From an uncultured Opitutia bacterium (GTDB lineage Bacteria; Verrucomicrobiota; Verrucomicrobiia; Opitutales; Coraliomargaritaceae), in the NCBI GenBank assembly GCA_937136395.1, contig CAKZOI010000070.1:62001-126000 (forward strand): a DNA stretch of 64,000 nt, given 5' to 3'. The notes under the pieces were generated by a model. That model saw only the letters and a list, made by a program, of their open reading frames with translations. It searched no databases and was not told where the DNA came from. Position numbers and translations under genes: made by a program. Shown in pieces: positions 19,208 to 28,013 of the stretch; the first letter of the stretch is position 1; every line of letters begins with the position of its first letter.

Positions 19208-19288
19208 GAGCGAGCTCGGACGTCACGGAAGATTACAGTGTGATCCGTAAGTGTTTCCTGCTTTCCTTACTTATAGTTACGTATGCAG

Positions 19289-19394
19289 GGGATCAGAATA
19301 CTGAAATCAGGAGTCAGTAGTTTATACTGAGGAACTTGCAGAATGATTGTGAATCCTGTATTCCGACTTCTGAATCCTGACTGCTTTTTTTAGG
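19289..19394 (+). repeat. Intergenic inverted-repeat element, copy 2 (internally deleted)
   Basis: The same family as 11281, 49191 and 53987, in the orientation with the T-run on the right. Only ~106 bp long: both ends are present, but the central part with the CTTCGCCAAATTGGCGAAG palindrome is missing. The sequence jumps from the GAGGAACTTGCAG region directly to ATTGTGAATCCTGTATTCC. It ends in a T-run that could help end transcription of the convergent neighbours. Confidence 0.8.
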
Positions 19395-19395
19395 G

Positions 19396-19736
19396 TTATT
19401 CTTTTTTCATGAAGAAGGCCGACTGTGTTCGGATCAGATAACAGAGGGAGAAAATACCGAGTGCGGTGCCTACGGGTGGGTTGAGTAGGAGTAGGCAGGT
19501 ATAGATGAGTAGAAACCAGAACGCCCAGGCTCTTTATATTCATACTTTGAAATGCCGGCAAAAAACATGACAAAGCCAACGGTGCCAAGGCCGCCGAGTA
19601 TGATGTAGGCTTGCTCGTTGTAGCGCAGTGTGCTGATGGAGGGGATGAGCAGTGCTAGATTCGAAAAGGCGATCAAGGTCATGCCAAATTTCGCGGATTG
19701 CTCGCCGCGCTGTAAGCTGTATTCGTCTGGCTCCAT
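19396..19736 (-). pseudogene. Small membrane protein, frameshifted
   Basis: The first frame (from ATG 19736) gives a soluble start MEPDEYSLQRGEQSAKFG and hydrophobic spans (MTLIAFSNLALLIPS, IILGGLGTVGFVMFF) and runs to KYEYKEPG. The next frame continues with AFWFLLIYTCLLLL, PPVGTALGIFSLCYLIR and ends AFFMKKE at 19396. Joining them needs one extra base in the CCC run at 19524-19526. The repaired product would be ~113 residues with three to four membrane spans. No family was recognised. The break may be real or a homopolymer assembly error. Confidence 0.65.
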
Positions 19737-19751
19737 TGTGTTGTAATGATC

Positions 19752-22460
19752 TTAAAAGGTGGGGATCAACTTCCTTGGATCGTAAAGTGATCGCCATTTC
19801 TGGTTTTTCACGGTGCCTGTTAAGTCAAAAACCAATAGGTTCGGTATTGGGCTGGTGATGAGGTTTCCAACTCTTTTGATTGGCGAGTCGGGTGAGCCTA
19901 CATTGGCAAATAAATTAACGGTTACGCGCATATTGAGGGCTTGCTCGTCCAGTGTCATCGTTCCTGGGGCGCTGATGCGTGTGCGGGGCCCATTGATGTC
20001 TAGTGTGTCGAATGTGATCATGCCATTATCTAGGTCGAAAGCGCCGATCATTTTATCGAGATTGAAAGATGTGAAACTGAAGCGTGTATTTTGAAGTAGC
20101 CGAGATAGGGGGCCGAGGAGTTGTATGGCCCCGAGTTGCTTACTGCGTATGGTGAAGGATCCGTATCCATTATGTAAATACGGATTGTCGGCGGGGCCTT
20201 GTGCATGTAGTCTGGCGTCTATACGGCCTTCTTCGCGGCCGTTCTTGTCAGCTTGAGCTTTATTGCCATTGGCGAGGTCGCCTTCGATAGTGTCGAGTTG
20301 TGGGAGGTTGCGTATGGCTTGATCTTGATCGGCATCTTTTAGGCTGATATGATAGCGTAATGTGGCCTCTCCTTGCGGTGGGGTTAAGATGTCGATGGCT
20401 CCGGAGCCTAGGCCATCTGCATAGCCAAATGTTAGATCTCGGATGTGTGTGATGTGGTCTCTTCCGAAAAGCGAAAAGTCTAGGTGGTCGAGCGGCACGC
20501 CTTTGTATTTGATTGCGCCGTTACTGGTGGCTTTCAAGTCGAAATAGCTGAGCCCTGAATAGTGCGGGTATGCTTTGTTGAATATCGCGCCTGTGAGAGT
20601 GACCGTTGGCTGTGCGCTGGGCTCAAAATCGTTTAGGATGTTGGCAATGTTCTCTCCGAAGAGTTTCTTTGAATCATCAAGGGCTAGTTGAGCATCGAAA
20701 TGCATGCGTATGGATACGGGTGCATTGATCTCATCTGGAAGTGATGCAAAGGCAATGGTTCCTTTGGCCCAACCGCCATTACTCACGGCGTCAATATCAG
20801 TCACCTCGGAGTAGCGTCCGCGCCCGCGAACGGTGGTTGTGGCGCTGTCGACCATGACGTCCATAAAACGCACTTTCTCTGCAAAGGCGTGTCCGTAGTA
20901 AAGGTCGCAGACGGATTGTTTCGCATTTCCATAGATGATGAAGTCGCCGTGGTTTTCTTGCACTTCACTGAAGTCGAAATCCTTAAAGATGGCGGCCCAC
21001 CAGCGTGGTAGTATCGAGTTGTAATCGTAAGGCACCGCGGAGCCGATTAAGCTGACTTTGTAGTCCCAAGTGCGTGTATCTAGATGAAAGCCAAGGTCTA
21101 CCCACTGCCAGTCTCGGCGTGCATAGACTTGATCGAGGGAGTATATGTTATCTTTAAACGAGGCACGTGCGTCAATGTGGTCGAAGGTGATGCCATCGAC
21201 AGAAACGCCGTAGGCGTCTGCATTTAAATAAGCTGCTTTCAGGGCGAAGTCGTCTGCAAATTGGAGTTTTAAATCGTAGTAGGGCGGCTTCTCGAAGTTG
21301 AGTGCAGGCAATGCTTCCGCTAGTTCACCTGGGATTAATGAGACGAGGTCGACACTACCTTTGGCGTGCACGTTTCCGCTTAAATGGGTGGCGTTGATCG
21401 TGCCGCTAAATGTGACTGCACCTTTGAGGCCACTGGTGGCACCTTCGAAGGAGATGTTGGGATAGTCGCTCGGGCGGACTTTAATGATTGGTGCTGTTAA
21501 ATCGATTTCATGAACAGTGAGCTTTCTGGCAAATAGTTGGAGGTCGGGCAGTTGGCCATTCAGGAGTGTTTGCCAGTCGTTTTTGTCGATAATGGCATCG
21601 AGGCCGGAACATGAGATCGAATGGCTCGGCATGTTTAGTTGCTTTGCGTTTATACGCAGGTCGCTTTCGGCGAGGATCTGTCTGTCCTTAATGCGTATTT
21701 TAGTATGCGCGCGAAAGTTTTGCCCAGTGGCAAGAGGGTGCTTGAGCGCTCTACTGGAAACGGCGGTCGTGAGTTTTACGGATCGATCCGTTTGATCAGT
21801 TGTCAAGTGGAAGGCGACTGTCGGGGTGGTGAAGATGTTGAAGCGATCTCTCTCAGCCATTGCAACGGAGATGGATTGGTAGAAATTGCCGATGCGCTCT
21901 GCGAGCGGTGGAGTCGTGCTGGATGGTGGCACGATGGGCCACTCGATTGATCCACGCAGGCGTATGCTTTCATGCAGTGCGGCAAAGCTATCGATACGAA
22001 TCATTCCGACTTCGGGAATTAACCTGAAGGCAGTTTTTTCTAGAATAGGTCGCCGTAACCCGTCGGGTGAGTATACTGCTGGGAGGTAGAGTGTGCCGTT
22101 CGAGATGACTAGGTTTTTAACTTGTGGTAGGTAGCCATTCGCTTTGTCGAAGTGTAGGTGTATGACGGCGTTGTTTGATTCAAGGATGGGGTGGTTGATT
22201 GAATCTGACCACGCGTATATATTGCTAAGCTCAATTTCGCCATTTAATTTGAGGCGTATCGTTTCTGCTTCGAGTCGAAAGCCCTCTGGCAGGTAGGTGG
22301 CGACTCGTTTACTGGCCCAATCTTTAGGGACTGGGATGTGGCCGTAGGTTAACAGGCAGCCAAGAATAAATGCTTGTAGCGCAAAGATGAAAAGTAGTGT
22401 GGCATCTAGAAAAAGTTCGAGCAGTATGCCTGCTTTCGATCGTTTACGGTGTGGGCTCAC
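19752..22460 (-). CDS. AsmA-like/TamB-type envelope protein
   Basis: A 902-residue protein with a single N-terminal membrane anchor (LLFIFALQAFILGCLLTYG, ~20-40) and a very long, beta-rich periplasmic region. The C-terminal ~250 residues (GYGSFTIRSKQLGAIQLLG, ISAPGTMTLDEQALNMRV) match the AsmA-like C-terminal domain. Members of this superfamily are proposed to form lipid-transfer bridges between inner and outer membranes. It overlaps the upstream DUF4340 gene by 4 bp and is the last gene of the exporter operon. A role in envelope lipid traffic is inferred. Confidence 0.75.
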   Translation of the reverse strand: MSPHRKRSKAGILLELFLDATLLFIFALQAFILGCLLTYGHIPVPKDWASKRVATYLPEGFRLEAETIRLKLNGEIELSNIYAWSDSINHPILESNNAVIHLHFDKANGYLPQVKNLVISNGTLYLPAVYSPDGLRRPILEKTAFRLIPEVGMIRIDSFAALHESIRLRGSIEWPIVPPSSTTPPLAERIGNFYQSISVAMAERDRFNIFTTPTVAFHLTTDQTDRSVKLTTAVSSRALKHPLATGQNFRAHTKIRIKDRQILAESDLRINAKQLNMPSHSISCSGLDAIIDKNDWQTLLNGQLPDLQLFARKLTVHEIDLTAPIIKVRPSDYPNISFEGATSGLKGAVTFSGTINATHLSGNVHAKGSVDLVSLIPGELAEALPALNFEKPPYYDLKLQFADDFALKAAYLNADAYGVSVDGITFDHIDARASFKDNIYSLDQVYARRDWQWVDLGFHLDTRTWDYKVSLIGSAVPYDYNSILPRWWAAIFKDFDFSEVQENHGDFIIYGNAKQSVCDLYYGHAFAEKVRFMDVMVDSATTTVRGRGRYSEVTDIDAVSNGGWAKGTIAFASLPDEINAPVSIRMHFDAQLALDDSKKLFGENIANILNDFEPSAQPTVTLTGAIFNKAYPHYSGLSYFDLKATSNGAIKYKGVPLDHLDFSLFGRDHITHIRDLTFGYADGLGSGAIDILTPPQGEATLRYHISLKDADQDQAIRNLPQLDTIEGDLANGNKAQADKNGREEGRIDARLHAQGPADNPYLHNGYGSFTIRSKQLGAIQLLGPLSRLLQNTRFSFTSFNLDKMIGAFDLDNGMITFDTLDINGPRTRISAPGTMTLDEQALNMRVTVNLFANVGSPDSPIKRVGNLITSPIPNLLVFDLTGTVKNQKWRSLYDPRKLIPTF

Positions 22461-24418
22461 TCGAGATCTTGGCTAGGTGCTGGTTCGGCAACCGGATCGA
22501 TGGTTTCCGGGGTGTTGACTGGTGCGCTGATCATTTCTGGCGGGATCACCATGTTTTCGGTTAATTCGTAGAGTGCATCGAGTGTGTCCTGTGGGATCTC
22601 GAAGATGCTATCATGCTGCTCTGAGCCGCCAAATTGCAGTGTCCCAGAACTACGCTTGGTGAATACGTAGTTGCGTGTGTCGGTGCGTTTGGTTTCGCCT
22701 CCGGGGAGTGAGATCGTTGCACTTAAACGGTAGCGCCACGGTCTCATTGTTTCTGCATCCAGTTCGTAACCTTCTTCCGTGTAGCCGTCTTTGAGGTAGC
22801 TTTTGACTCTGAAGTTTCGAATCGAGTTGATCAGGTTTAGGATTGGTGTGCTTTGTTTGGGGTCTAGCTCAGCAAGTGCGTTGTCCCACCGCACAGACTC
22901 GTCGCCCAAGCTGTGTAGGAAAATGACCTTTTGCGTTTCTAGGTCTTCAAGTTTGATCGAAGTAATGACCGCTGCTTCAGGTAGGCTGTCTAAGGTGCGA
23001 TTACGATAGTGCAGTGCATTGAGTGGTAGAAGTGCTAGGGTGGCGCGGCGCTCGACTTCGTAGATGAACGCATTGCGATTGCTGCGCGCGAATAGTTTTT
23101 CGTTTTCGTCTTCAGGGTGTGCGAAGAGCAAGGTGTGGGTTTCGGCGTCACCTGTTGATAGAGTGACAGTAAGACGCGGCTGGTTAAAGCCGAGGCGTTC
23201 TAATTCGGCAGTGCCTGGGGCATCACTGGCAAATCCAGTGGCACGCAAAGCGCGCAGCTCTTTGATTAGCAATGCCATCACGGCTGGATCGGCGCGGCGT
23301 GGTTGTATGTCATCGTCTTGACTACTCTCGATGACTTGCCAATTCCCTGTTTCCGTTTCGAGTTTTTGTAGGCGTATTTGGCGCGTGCCTTCGGTGATGT
23401 TGATGGCGGTTAACGCTTCCGGGTCGAAGGTCATGAAATTGCGCTCACGTAAGGCTTCTTGAGCTTCGCGCAATTCGTCAAAGGGTTTCGACTCGACGGT
23501 GAAAACGGTGGGGTTGTCTTCAAGTTTTGCGAAGTAGGCGGCTCCGTTTGGGGTCGATGTGTCTCGGTTACCGATAAGTAGCGTCTGGCGGCGTTTGTTG
23601 CCTTGTATGGTGACGCGCATGATTGGATTTTCAAAACCTTGGAGGACTGGATCAATGGCTTCTTGCTCGATGAAGTATCCGACTTTGGCGGCCGTGAGGG
23701 TGTTGATGGTGTTGGTGACGAGCTCTGGGTTGGCCTCTGCGGAAACGGGAGCCTCAAAGTTCCAGCCAGTCGTCGTGCGCGCGAGGCGGACCTTTAGATC
23801 GCCATTGGCTACGGAGGCCGGTGACTTGATTTGTAGGTTGAGTGCTTCGACTTCAAAGACTGGGATGTCGAAGATTTCTCGCGTGCGCAGATCGCCGAGG
23901 TCGATGAGTAGGCCGTCAATCACTTGGCGACTGACGACAAAGATATCTTCTTGGTTTGGACCGAGTAGGTAGACGTTATTACCGATTTCGGTGAGCAGCC
24001 CGATCGATAGCGTGAGTCTGTCGTCGCCATCAGCTATGGTCAGTTCGATTAAGGGATCTTCCAATCCATAGTCTGCGAGCGATTTACCTGTCTTGGTGAT
24101 TTCATCGACCGAGAACGACGCTTCTTCTTCAAGGAATTGCAGTTGGTTAAGGATGCGGTTGACGGCAAAATAGTTGGCCGACCATTGCATGGGTTCGCTA
24201 ATCCTCCAGGTGGAACCCTCGCGAATGAGTATGCGCGGAGTTTCCAGCCCTTTGCCTCGGAGTTCGATTCGGTCGGCTTCGATGACTTCGCGGCCAATTT
24301 GACCAGCGAGACCGCTTAGGTTTTGGTCACTTTTTTCAGCTCGATTGCTGAGGAAGTTGATCAAGCCAAAAGCGATGACATTGAGTGCGAGTAGGAAAAC
24401 TGTGAATTTTAAGCGCAT
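22457..24418 (-). CDS. DUF4340 domain protein
   Basis: A 653-residue protein with an N-terminal membrane anchor (KFTVFLLALNVIAFGLINF) followed by an all-beta extracytoplasmic region containing repeated DUF4340 units (e.g. LADYGLEDPLIELTIADGD and LERLGFNQPRLTVTLSTGD, the L..LGL..P motif twice). The C-terminus is acidic and proline-rich. DUF4340 proteins commonly sit beside GldG-type ABC exporter components, as here, and are probably an accessory part of that system. The molecular function is unknown. It is 5 bp downstream of the GldG-like gene. Confidence 0.85.
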   Translation of the reverse strand: MRLKFTVFLLALNVIAFGLINFLSNRAEKSDQNLSGLAGQIGREVIEADRIELRGKGLETPRILIREGSTWRISEPMQWSANYFAVNRILNQLQFLEEEASFSVDEITKTGKSLADYGLEDPLIELTIADGDDRLTLSIGLLTEIGNNVYLLGPNQEDIFVVSRQVIDGLLIDLGDLRTREIFDIPVFEVEALNLQIKSPASVANGDLKVRLARTTTGWNFEAPVSAEANPELVTNTINTLTAAKVGYFIEQEAIDPVLQGFENPIMRVTIQGNKRRQTLLIGNRDTSTPNGAAYFAKLEDNPTVFTVESKPFDELREAQEALRERNFMTFDPEALTAINITEGTRQIRLQKLETETGNWQVIESSQDDDIQPRRADPAVMALLIKELRALRATGFASDAPGTAELERLGFNQPRLTVTLSTGDAETHTLLFAHPEDENEKLFARSNRNAFIYEVERRATLALLPLNALHYRNRTLDSLPEAAVITSIKLEDLETQKVIFLHSLGDESVRWDNALAELDPKQSTPILNLINSIRNFRVKSYLKDGYTEEGYELDAETMRPWRYRLSATISLPGGETKRTDTRNYVFTKRSSGTLQFGGSEQHDSIFEIPQDTLDALYELTENMVIPPEMISAPVNTPETIDPVAEPAPSQDLE

Positions 24419-24423
24419 CGGTA

Positions 24424-25905
24424 TTAACGGCGACGAAGTAGAAAGACAAAGAGGCCTAGCAGTGCTGTGGCAGCAGGTAGGATGGCAAAGTATAGTAGCA
24501 TGCGCTGGAGATCGTTCTGACTCATCACGATCTGATAGCTTTCGAGTGGACGAGTCGCGATGTTTAGCAGGCTATTTTTTGCGAGTGCCCAGTTGATTGA
24601 GTTGAAGAATAGGGTGCGATTGCCGAAGGCTCGCAGGCGGTTGTTGGTGATGAAGTCGGAGTTACCAAAGACGACAAAGCGGCCTCCTGGGATATTGATG
24701 CCGAGTTCAGAGCCGGCACTTCGGGTCGACACAGTGGCGATACTGATGGGGCCTTGAATGTCCCTTTTGGCATCATATTTCAGCTCTGTTTGTGTGCGAT
24801 AATCGCGTTCGGCCCAGCTTTGATCAGAGGTGCCAACGATCTGTTCGACTTTGAGGCGCTCGTCGTTGAGTGATCCTGGGTCGGTGCGAACTGGGCGGGG
24901 GAGTCCGAAGAGTGCGGTGATCTGGTATTCAACTAGCAAGTTGGTGATTGGGTGCTCCGCGAAGCGGCGGATGATAAGGTCGCCACCTTGCGCTTTGTAG
25001 TCGGGGCCCGCATCGATGACTGCCATGTCATCAGCGAGCACGCCCCAGTCGTAGAACAGTTCGCCCATGCCATGTCGGCGGCCCGGATCGATCAACACGA
25101 CCATGCGGCCGTTGCGATCGCTCATATAGCGGCGTAGCTTTTCGACCTCTTCTGGCTGCAAGCTTGCTTGCGGGGAAGGCACGACGATCAAGTCGGCATC
25201 TTCTGGCACGCCGTCATCGACCGAGAGGTCTAAGGTGGCGAGTTGATAGTTGCGCTCGCGCAGGAAGTTTTCCAGTTGAGATAAGCCGCGCAGTGGGTCG
25301 ACATCGTCGAGCCGCATTTCACCGTGACCGACTAGGAAGTAGAGTTTTTCGGTCTTCTTCGAGGAGACATCAATGATTGCCGAGGTAATCGCTTGTTCAC
25401 CGCGAAAGCCTCTGATCTCGTTGTTACTCACTTCGAATAGGTCTGCTTGGCGCACTTCTCTGGTGCGATCGCCCATCGCGACGAGTATGATATTCTCTTG
25501 TGTCAGTTTGTAGGTGTTGGCGAGCTCTTGAGCGCGCTTTCGTTGACGGTAGATATCGACGAGCTCAATATTTACATAAGCGGTGCCATCGCGCATGCCC
25601 GCGGCTTCATACTCACGGAAGAGCTTGTCTAAATGTTGATGGATCTGGACCAGTTCGGGGACTTCTGGATCGTTGGGAATCGTGACGATGATCTGAATCG
25701 GTTCAGTGAGTTCCCGGATGTAGGCTTTTGATTCAGGAGCCAGAGTGTAGGTGCCCGATTCCGTTAAATCAATTCGTTGGAAATACTTAGCAGCAAGAAA
25801 GTTGAGTGCTAGTATCAGACTGATCCCTAGGACAATCTGCACGATGCGATTCGCCGTGCGAAAACGGCGAGCGATACGAAATTCGTTAAAGCGGCTGATT
25901 TGCAT
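24424..25905 (-). CDS. GldG-like ABC exporter auxiliary protein
   Basis: A 493-residue membrane protein with the ABC_transp_aux/GldG layout: an N-terminal membrane helix (IVQIVLGISLILALNFLAA), a large extracytoplasmic domain (ESGTYTLAPESKAYIREL, VGHGEMRLDDVDPLRGLSQL, MVVLIDPGRRHGMGELFYDW) and a C-terminal helix (LLYFAILPAATALLGLFVF) ending in RRR. It is thought to work with the permease and ATPase encoded just upstream. In Bacteroidetes the homologues are linked to gliding motility. In Verrucomicrobiota the exported substrate is unknown. It is 2 bp after the permease gene. Confidence 0.87.
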   Translation of the reverse strand: MQISRFNEFRIARRFRTANRIVQIVLGISLILALNFLAAKYFQRIDLTESGTYTLAPESKAYIRELTEPIQIIVTIPNDPEVPELVQIHQHLDKLFREYEAAGMRDGTAYVNIELVDIYRQRKRAQELANTYKLTQENIILVAMGDRTREVRQADLFEVSNNEIRGFRGEQAITSAIIDVSSKKTEKLYFLVGHGEMRLDDVDPLRGLSQLENFLRERNYQLATLDLSVDDGVPEDADLIVVPSPQASLQPEEVEKLRRYMSDRNGRMVVLIDPGRRHGMGELFYDWGVLADDMAVIDAGPDYKAQGGDLIIRRFAEHPITNLLVEYQITALFGLPRPVRTDPGSLNDERLKVEQIVGTSDQSWAERDYRTQTELKYDAKRDIQGPISIATVSTRSAGSELGINIPGGRFVVFGNSDFITNNRLRAFGNRTLFFNSINWALAKNSLLNIATRPLESYQIVMSQNDLQRMLLYFAILPAATALLGLFVFLLRRR

Positions 25906-25907
25906 GA

Positions 25908-26672
25908 TTATGCTTTCGCTTCGATGACGAGGGTGGACAAGCCGAGTAAAAGAGCTGCGGTGCTTGTGTAGTAAAAGAAAGGGCGCGTATCGATGATGCC
26001 TCGGGAGAAATCATCTAGGTGCTCAAAGATTTGTAAGTAGTTCACCGTGGAATCGAGCCAAGCGACGAGCTCGACGCTATTATTGGCGATATTACCGAGT
26101 TGCTGACCGCCGACGATGACCACGAAGAGGGTCGTGAAGGAGAGCATACCGGCTACAAGTTGGCTGCGGGTGACGCTACTGGCAAAAATTCCGATGGCGA
26201 TAAAGAGCAAGCCACTCAGCGCTAGAAATGTGTAGCTGCCGATCAGTGATGCAGGGTCAAGGAGAGAGCCACTGGTCGCTGCATGTGGGTAGAGTTTACT
26301 GGCAATAAGTGGAAAGCCTAAGGTCGCAAGCCAGAGTAGCATATAGAAAATGTAGGCCCCTGAAAACTTGCTTAGAACCACTGCGACACGAGAGGTCGGT
26401 GTCGTCATCAAGGTGTCGAGTGTGCCTAGGCTACGTTCTCCAGCGATGCTGCGCATCGTCAGTAGTGGCACTACAAAGAATACAGGAATCCAGAAGACGC
26501 TGAAAAATTGCACGGACGGCAACAAGTCCGCTGGCGCGTTCACCATACCACGTATGATTGCCCAATAGAGAAAGCCCATGAGCATGAGGAACAGGACCGA
26601 AGCGATATAAGTCGGCGGGCTGATTAAGAGCATACGTAGCTCGTGCTTGAGCAAGATAAGATAATGTCTCAT
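25908..26672 (-). CDS. ABC-2 type permease, GldF-like
   Basis: A 254-residue inner-membrane protein with six hydrophobic segments (LISPPTYIASVLFLMLMGF, FFSVFWIPVFFVVPLLTMR, YTFLALSGLLFIAIGIFA, and so on) and the cytoplasmic motif RSIAGERSLGTLDTLMTTP typical of ABC-2 permeases. It forms the membrane channel of the exporter with the ATPase whose gene overlaps its start by 4 bp. Substrate unknown. Confidence 0.9.
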   Translation of the reverse strand: MRHYLILLKHELRMLLISPPTYIASVLFLMLMGFLYWAIIRGMVNAPADLLPSVQFFSVFWIPVFFVVPLLTMRSIAGERSLGTLDTLMTTPTSRVAVVLSKFSGAYIFYMLLWLATLGFPLIASKLYPHAATSGSLLDPASLIGSYTFLALSGLLFIAIGIFASSVTRSQLVAGMLSFTTLFVVIVGGQQLGNIANNSVELVAWLDSTVNYLQIFEHLDDFSRGIIDTRPFFYYTSTAALLLGLSTLVIEAKA

Positions 26673-27700
26673 GACGAAGTAGTGTCCTGATTCGTTGAAA
26701 CGGTTTCCTTGGCCATTTTTGGCTTGGTTTCAATGGTCTCTTCCCACGAACGCTTGGTTGCCGCTAGAAAGATCTCTTCAAGGTTGGGAACGCGAGGTGC
26801 AAGACTGTGTAATTTAAATTTGGGTGCTTGGCTCAGCAATTGAATTAAATGTGGGCCGTGTGCCGCCTCACTGTCTGTTTTGATTGAAAGCTTGTACGTG
26901 GAGTCGTCCACTTGTTGGGAATCGACAATGTCTGCTTCGATTTTGTGGGTAGCGAGTTCGGCGATGACATCTGCCTCTTCCCCGTCGATTTCGAGATCGA
27001 AGCGGTTACCCGGTAGGAATTCTTCACGCAGTTCGCTGCTGGTGCCGCTGGCGACGACGCGCCCGCGGTTGATGATGATGACACGATCGCAAGAGCGTTC
27101 AATTTCGGGCAATATATGGCTCGAAAGCACAACGGTGAGCTTTCCGCGTAAATTGTTGATCAGTGTGCGGATACCTTGGATTTGGTGTGGGTCGAGGCCA
27201 ATGGTGGGCTCGTCCATGATAATCACTTCGGGATCGCCTAGAAGGGCGTCGGCGATACCGACACGTTGGCGGAAGCCTTTCGAGAGGGTGCCGATAATTT
27301 TACGACGCGCTGTGCGGGCTAAATCGCAGATCTCCATCACCTCTTGCACGCTTGCTCGCAATTTACGGCTGGGCACTTCTTTGAGCCGTGCTCGAAAGCG
27401 TAAATACTCTACCACACGCATGTCGTCGGGTAGTGGATTATTTTCAGGCATATAGCCGATCTTGCGTTTTACTTCGTGTGGGCTTTGTGCAACGCAAACT
27501 CCACCGACCCAGGCGGATCCAGATGTAGCGCTCATGATGCCCGATAGTATGCGCATCGTGGTGCTCTTACCCGCGCCGTTTGGGCCCAAAAAACCGACAA
27601 TTTCACCAGGGTTCACGGTGAAACTCACATTCTGAATCGCAGTGATTGCCCCGTATTGGCGGGTGAGGTTTTTAACGCGTATGCTAGGGGTGGAGTCCAT
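26669..27700 (-). CDS. ABC transporter ATP-binding protein, GldA-like
   Basis: A 343-residue nucleotide-binding subunit: Walker A GFLGPNGAGKSTTMRILSG, Q-loop in KIGYMPENNPLPDDMRV, signature LSKGFRQRVGIADALLG, Walker B EVIIMDEPTIGLDP and the switch His in LSSHILPEIE. The C-terminal ~90 residues are the accessory region common in GldA/Nod-type exporters. It is first in the five-gene operon ATPase-permease-GldG-DUF4340-AsmA, all joined by overlaps or gaps of a few bp, apart from a possible frameshifted sixth gene at the end. Confidence 0.93.
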   Translation of the reverse strand: MDSTPSIRVKNLTRQYGAITAIQNVSFTVNPGEIVGFLGPNGAGKSTTMRILSGIMSATSGSAWVGGVCVAQSPHEVKRKIGYMPENNPLPDDMRVVEYLRFRARLKEVPSRKLRASVQEVMEICDLARTARRKIIGTLSKGFRQRVGIADALLGDPEVIIMDEPTIGLDPHQIQGIRTLINNLRGKLTVVLSSHILPEIERSCDRVIIINRGRVVASGTSSELREEFLPGNRFDLEIDGEEADVIAELATHKIEADIVDSQQVDDSTYKLSIKTDSEAAHGPHLIQLLSQAPKFKLHSLAPRVPNLEEIFLAATKRSWEETIETKPKMAKETVSTNQDTTSS

Positions 27701-28013
27701 GTGTCTTTGATATGAACCATCTTGTTGTCGAATGCACAGTAAAAAGTGCTGGATTCGAATAGGTCTTGATTCGATTTGTAGCGATACTTGCTTATTTTGA
27801 GCTATTTAGGTCCGTTTGAGGGTTTTATGATGGGAGGGTCGCCCGGGGCAACTCAGAATTCGGTGCCAGTGGATACCTGTCTGACTCGTTTGCTGAGCGA
27901 GTGTTTCAAATAGATTGCGGGACTAAGTCTGATCGTTTGGCATATTTTTGTTTAAAAACCCTGCATCTGTGTATTCTTTGAACGGTTCGCTTTACTAATA
28001 CACGCCTCTGTAT
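27701..28013. other. Divergent intergenic region
   Basis: A 313-bp gap between the exporter operon (minus) and the O-antigen-ligase-like gene (plus); it should hold both promoters. An imperfect GCGAGT/ACTCGT inverted repeat lies near 27889-27912. Nothing else is recognisable by eye, and there is no open frame of note. Confidence 0.5.

Noticed and set aside
24424-27700. Proof of gliding motility
   Set aside because: Only GldA/F/G-like transporter parts are present; other gliding genes are absent, and this exporter set is widespread in non-gliding Verrucomicrobiota.
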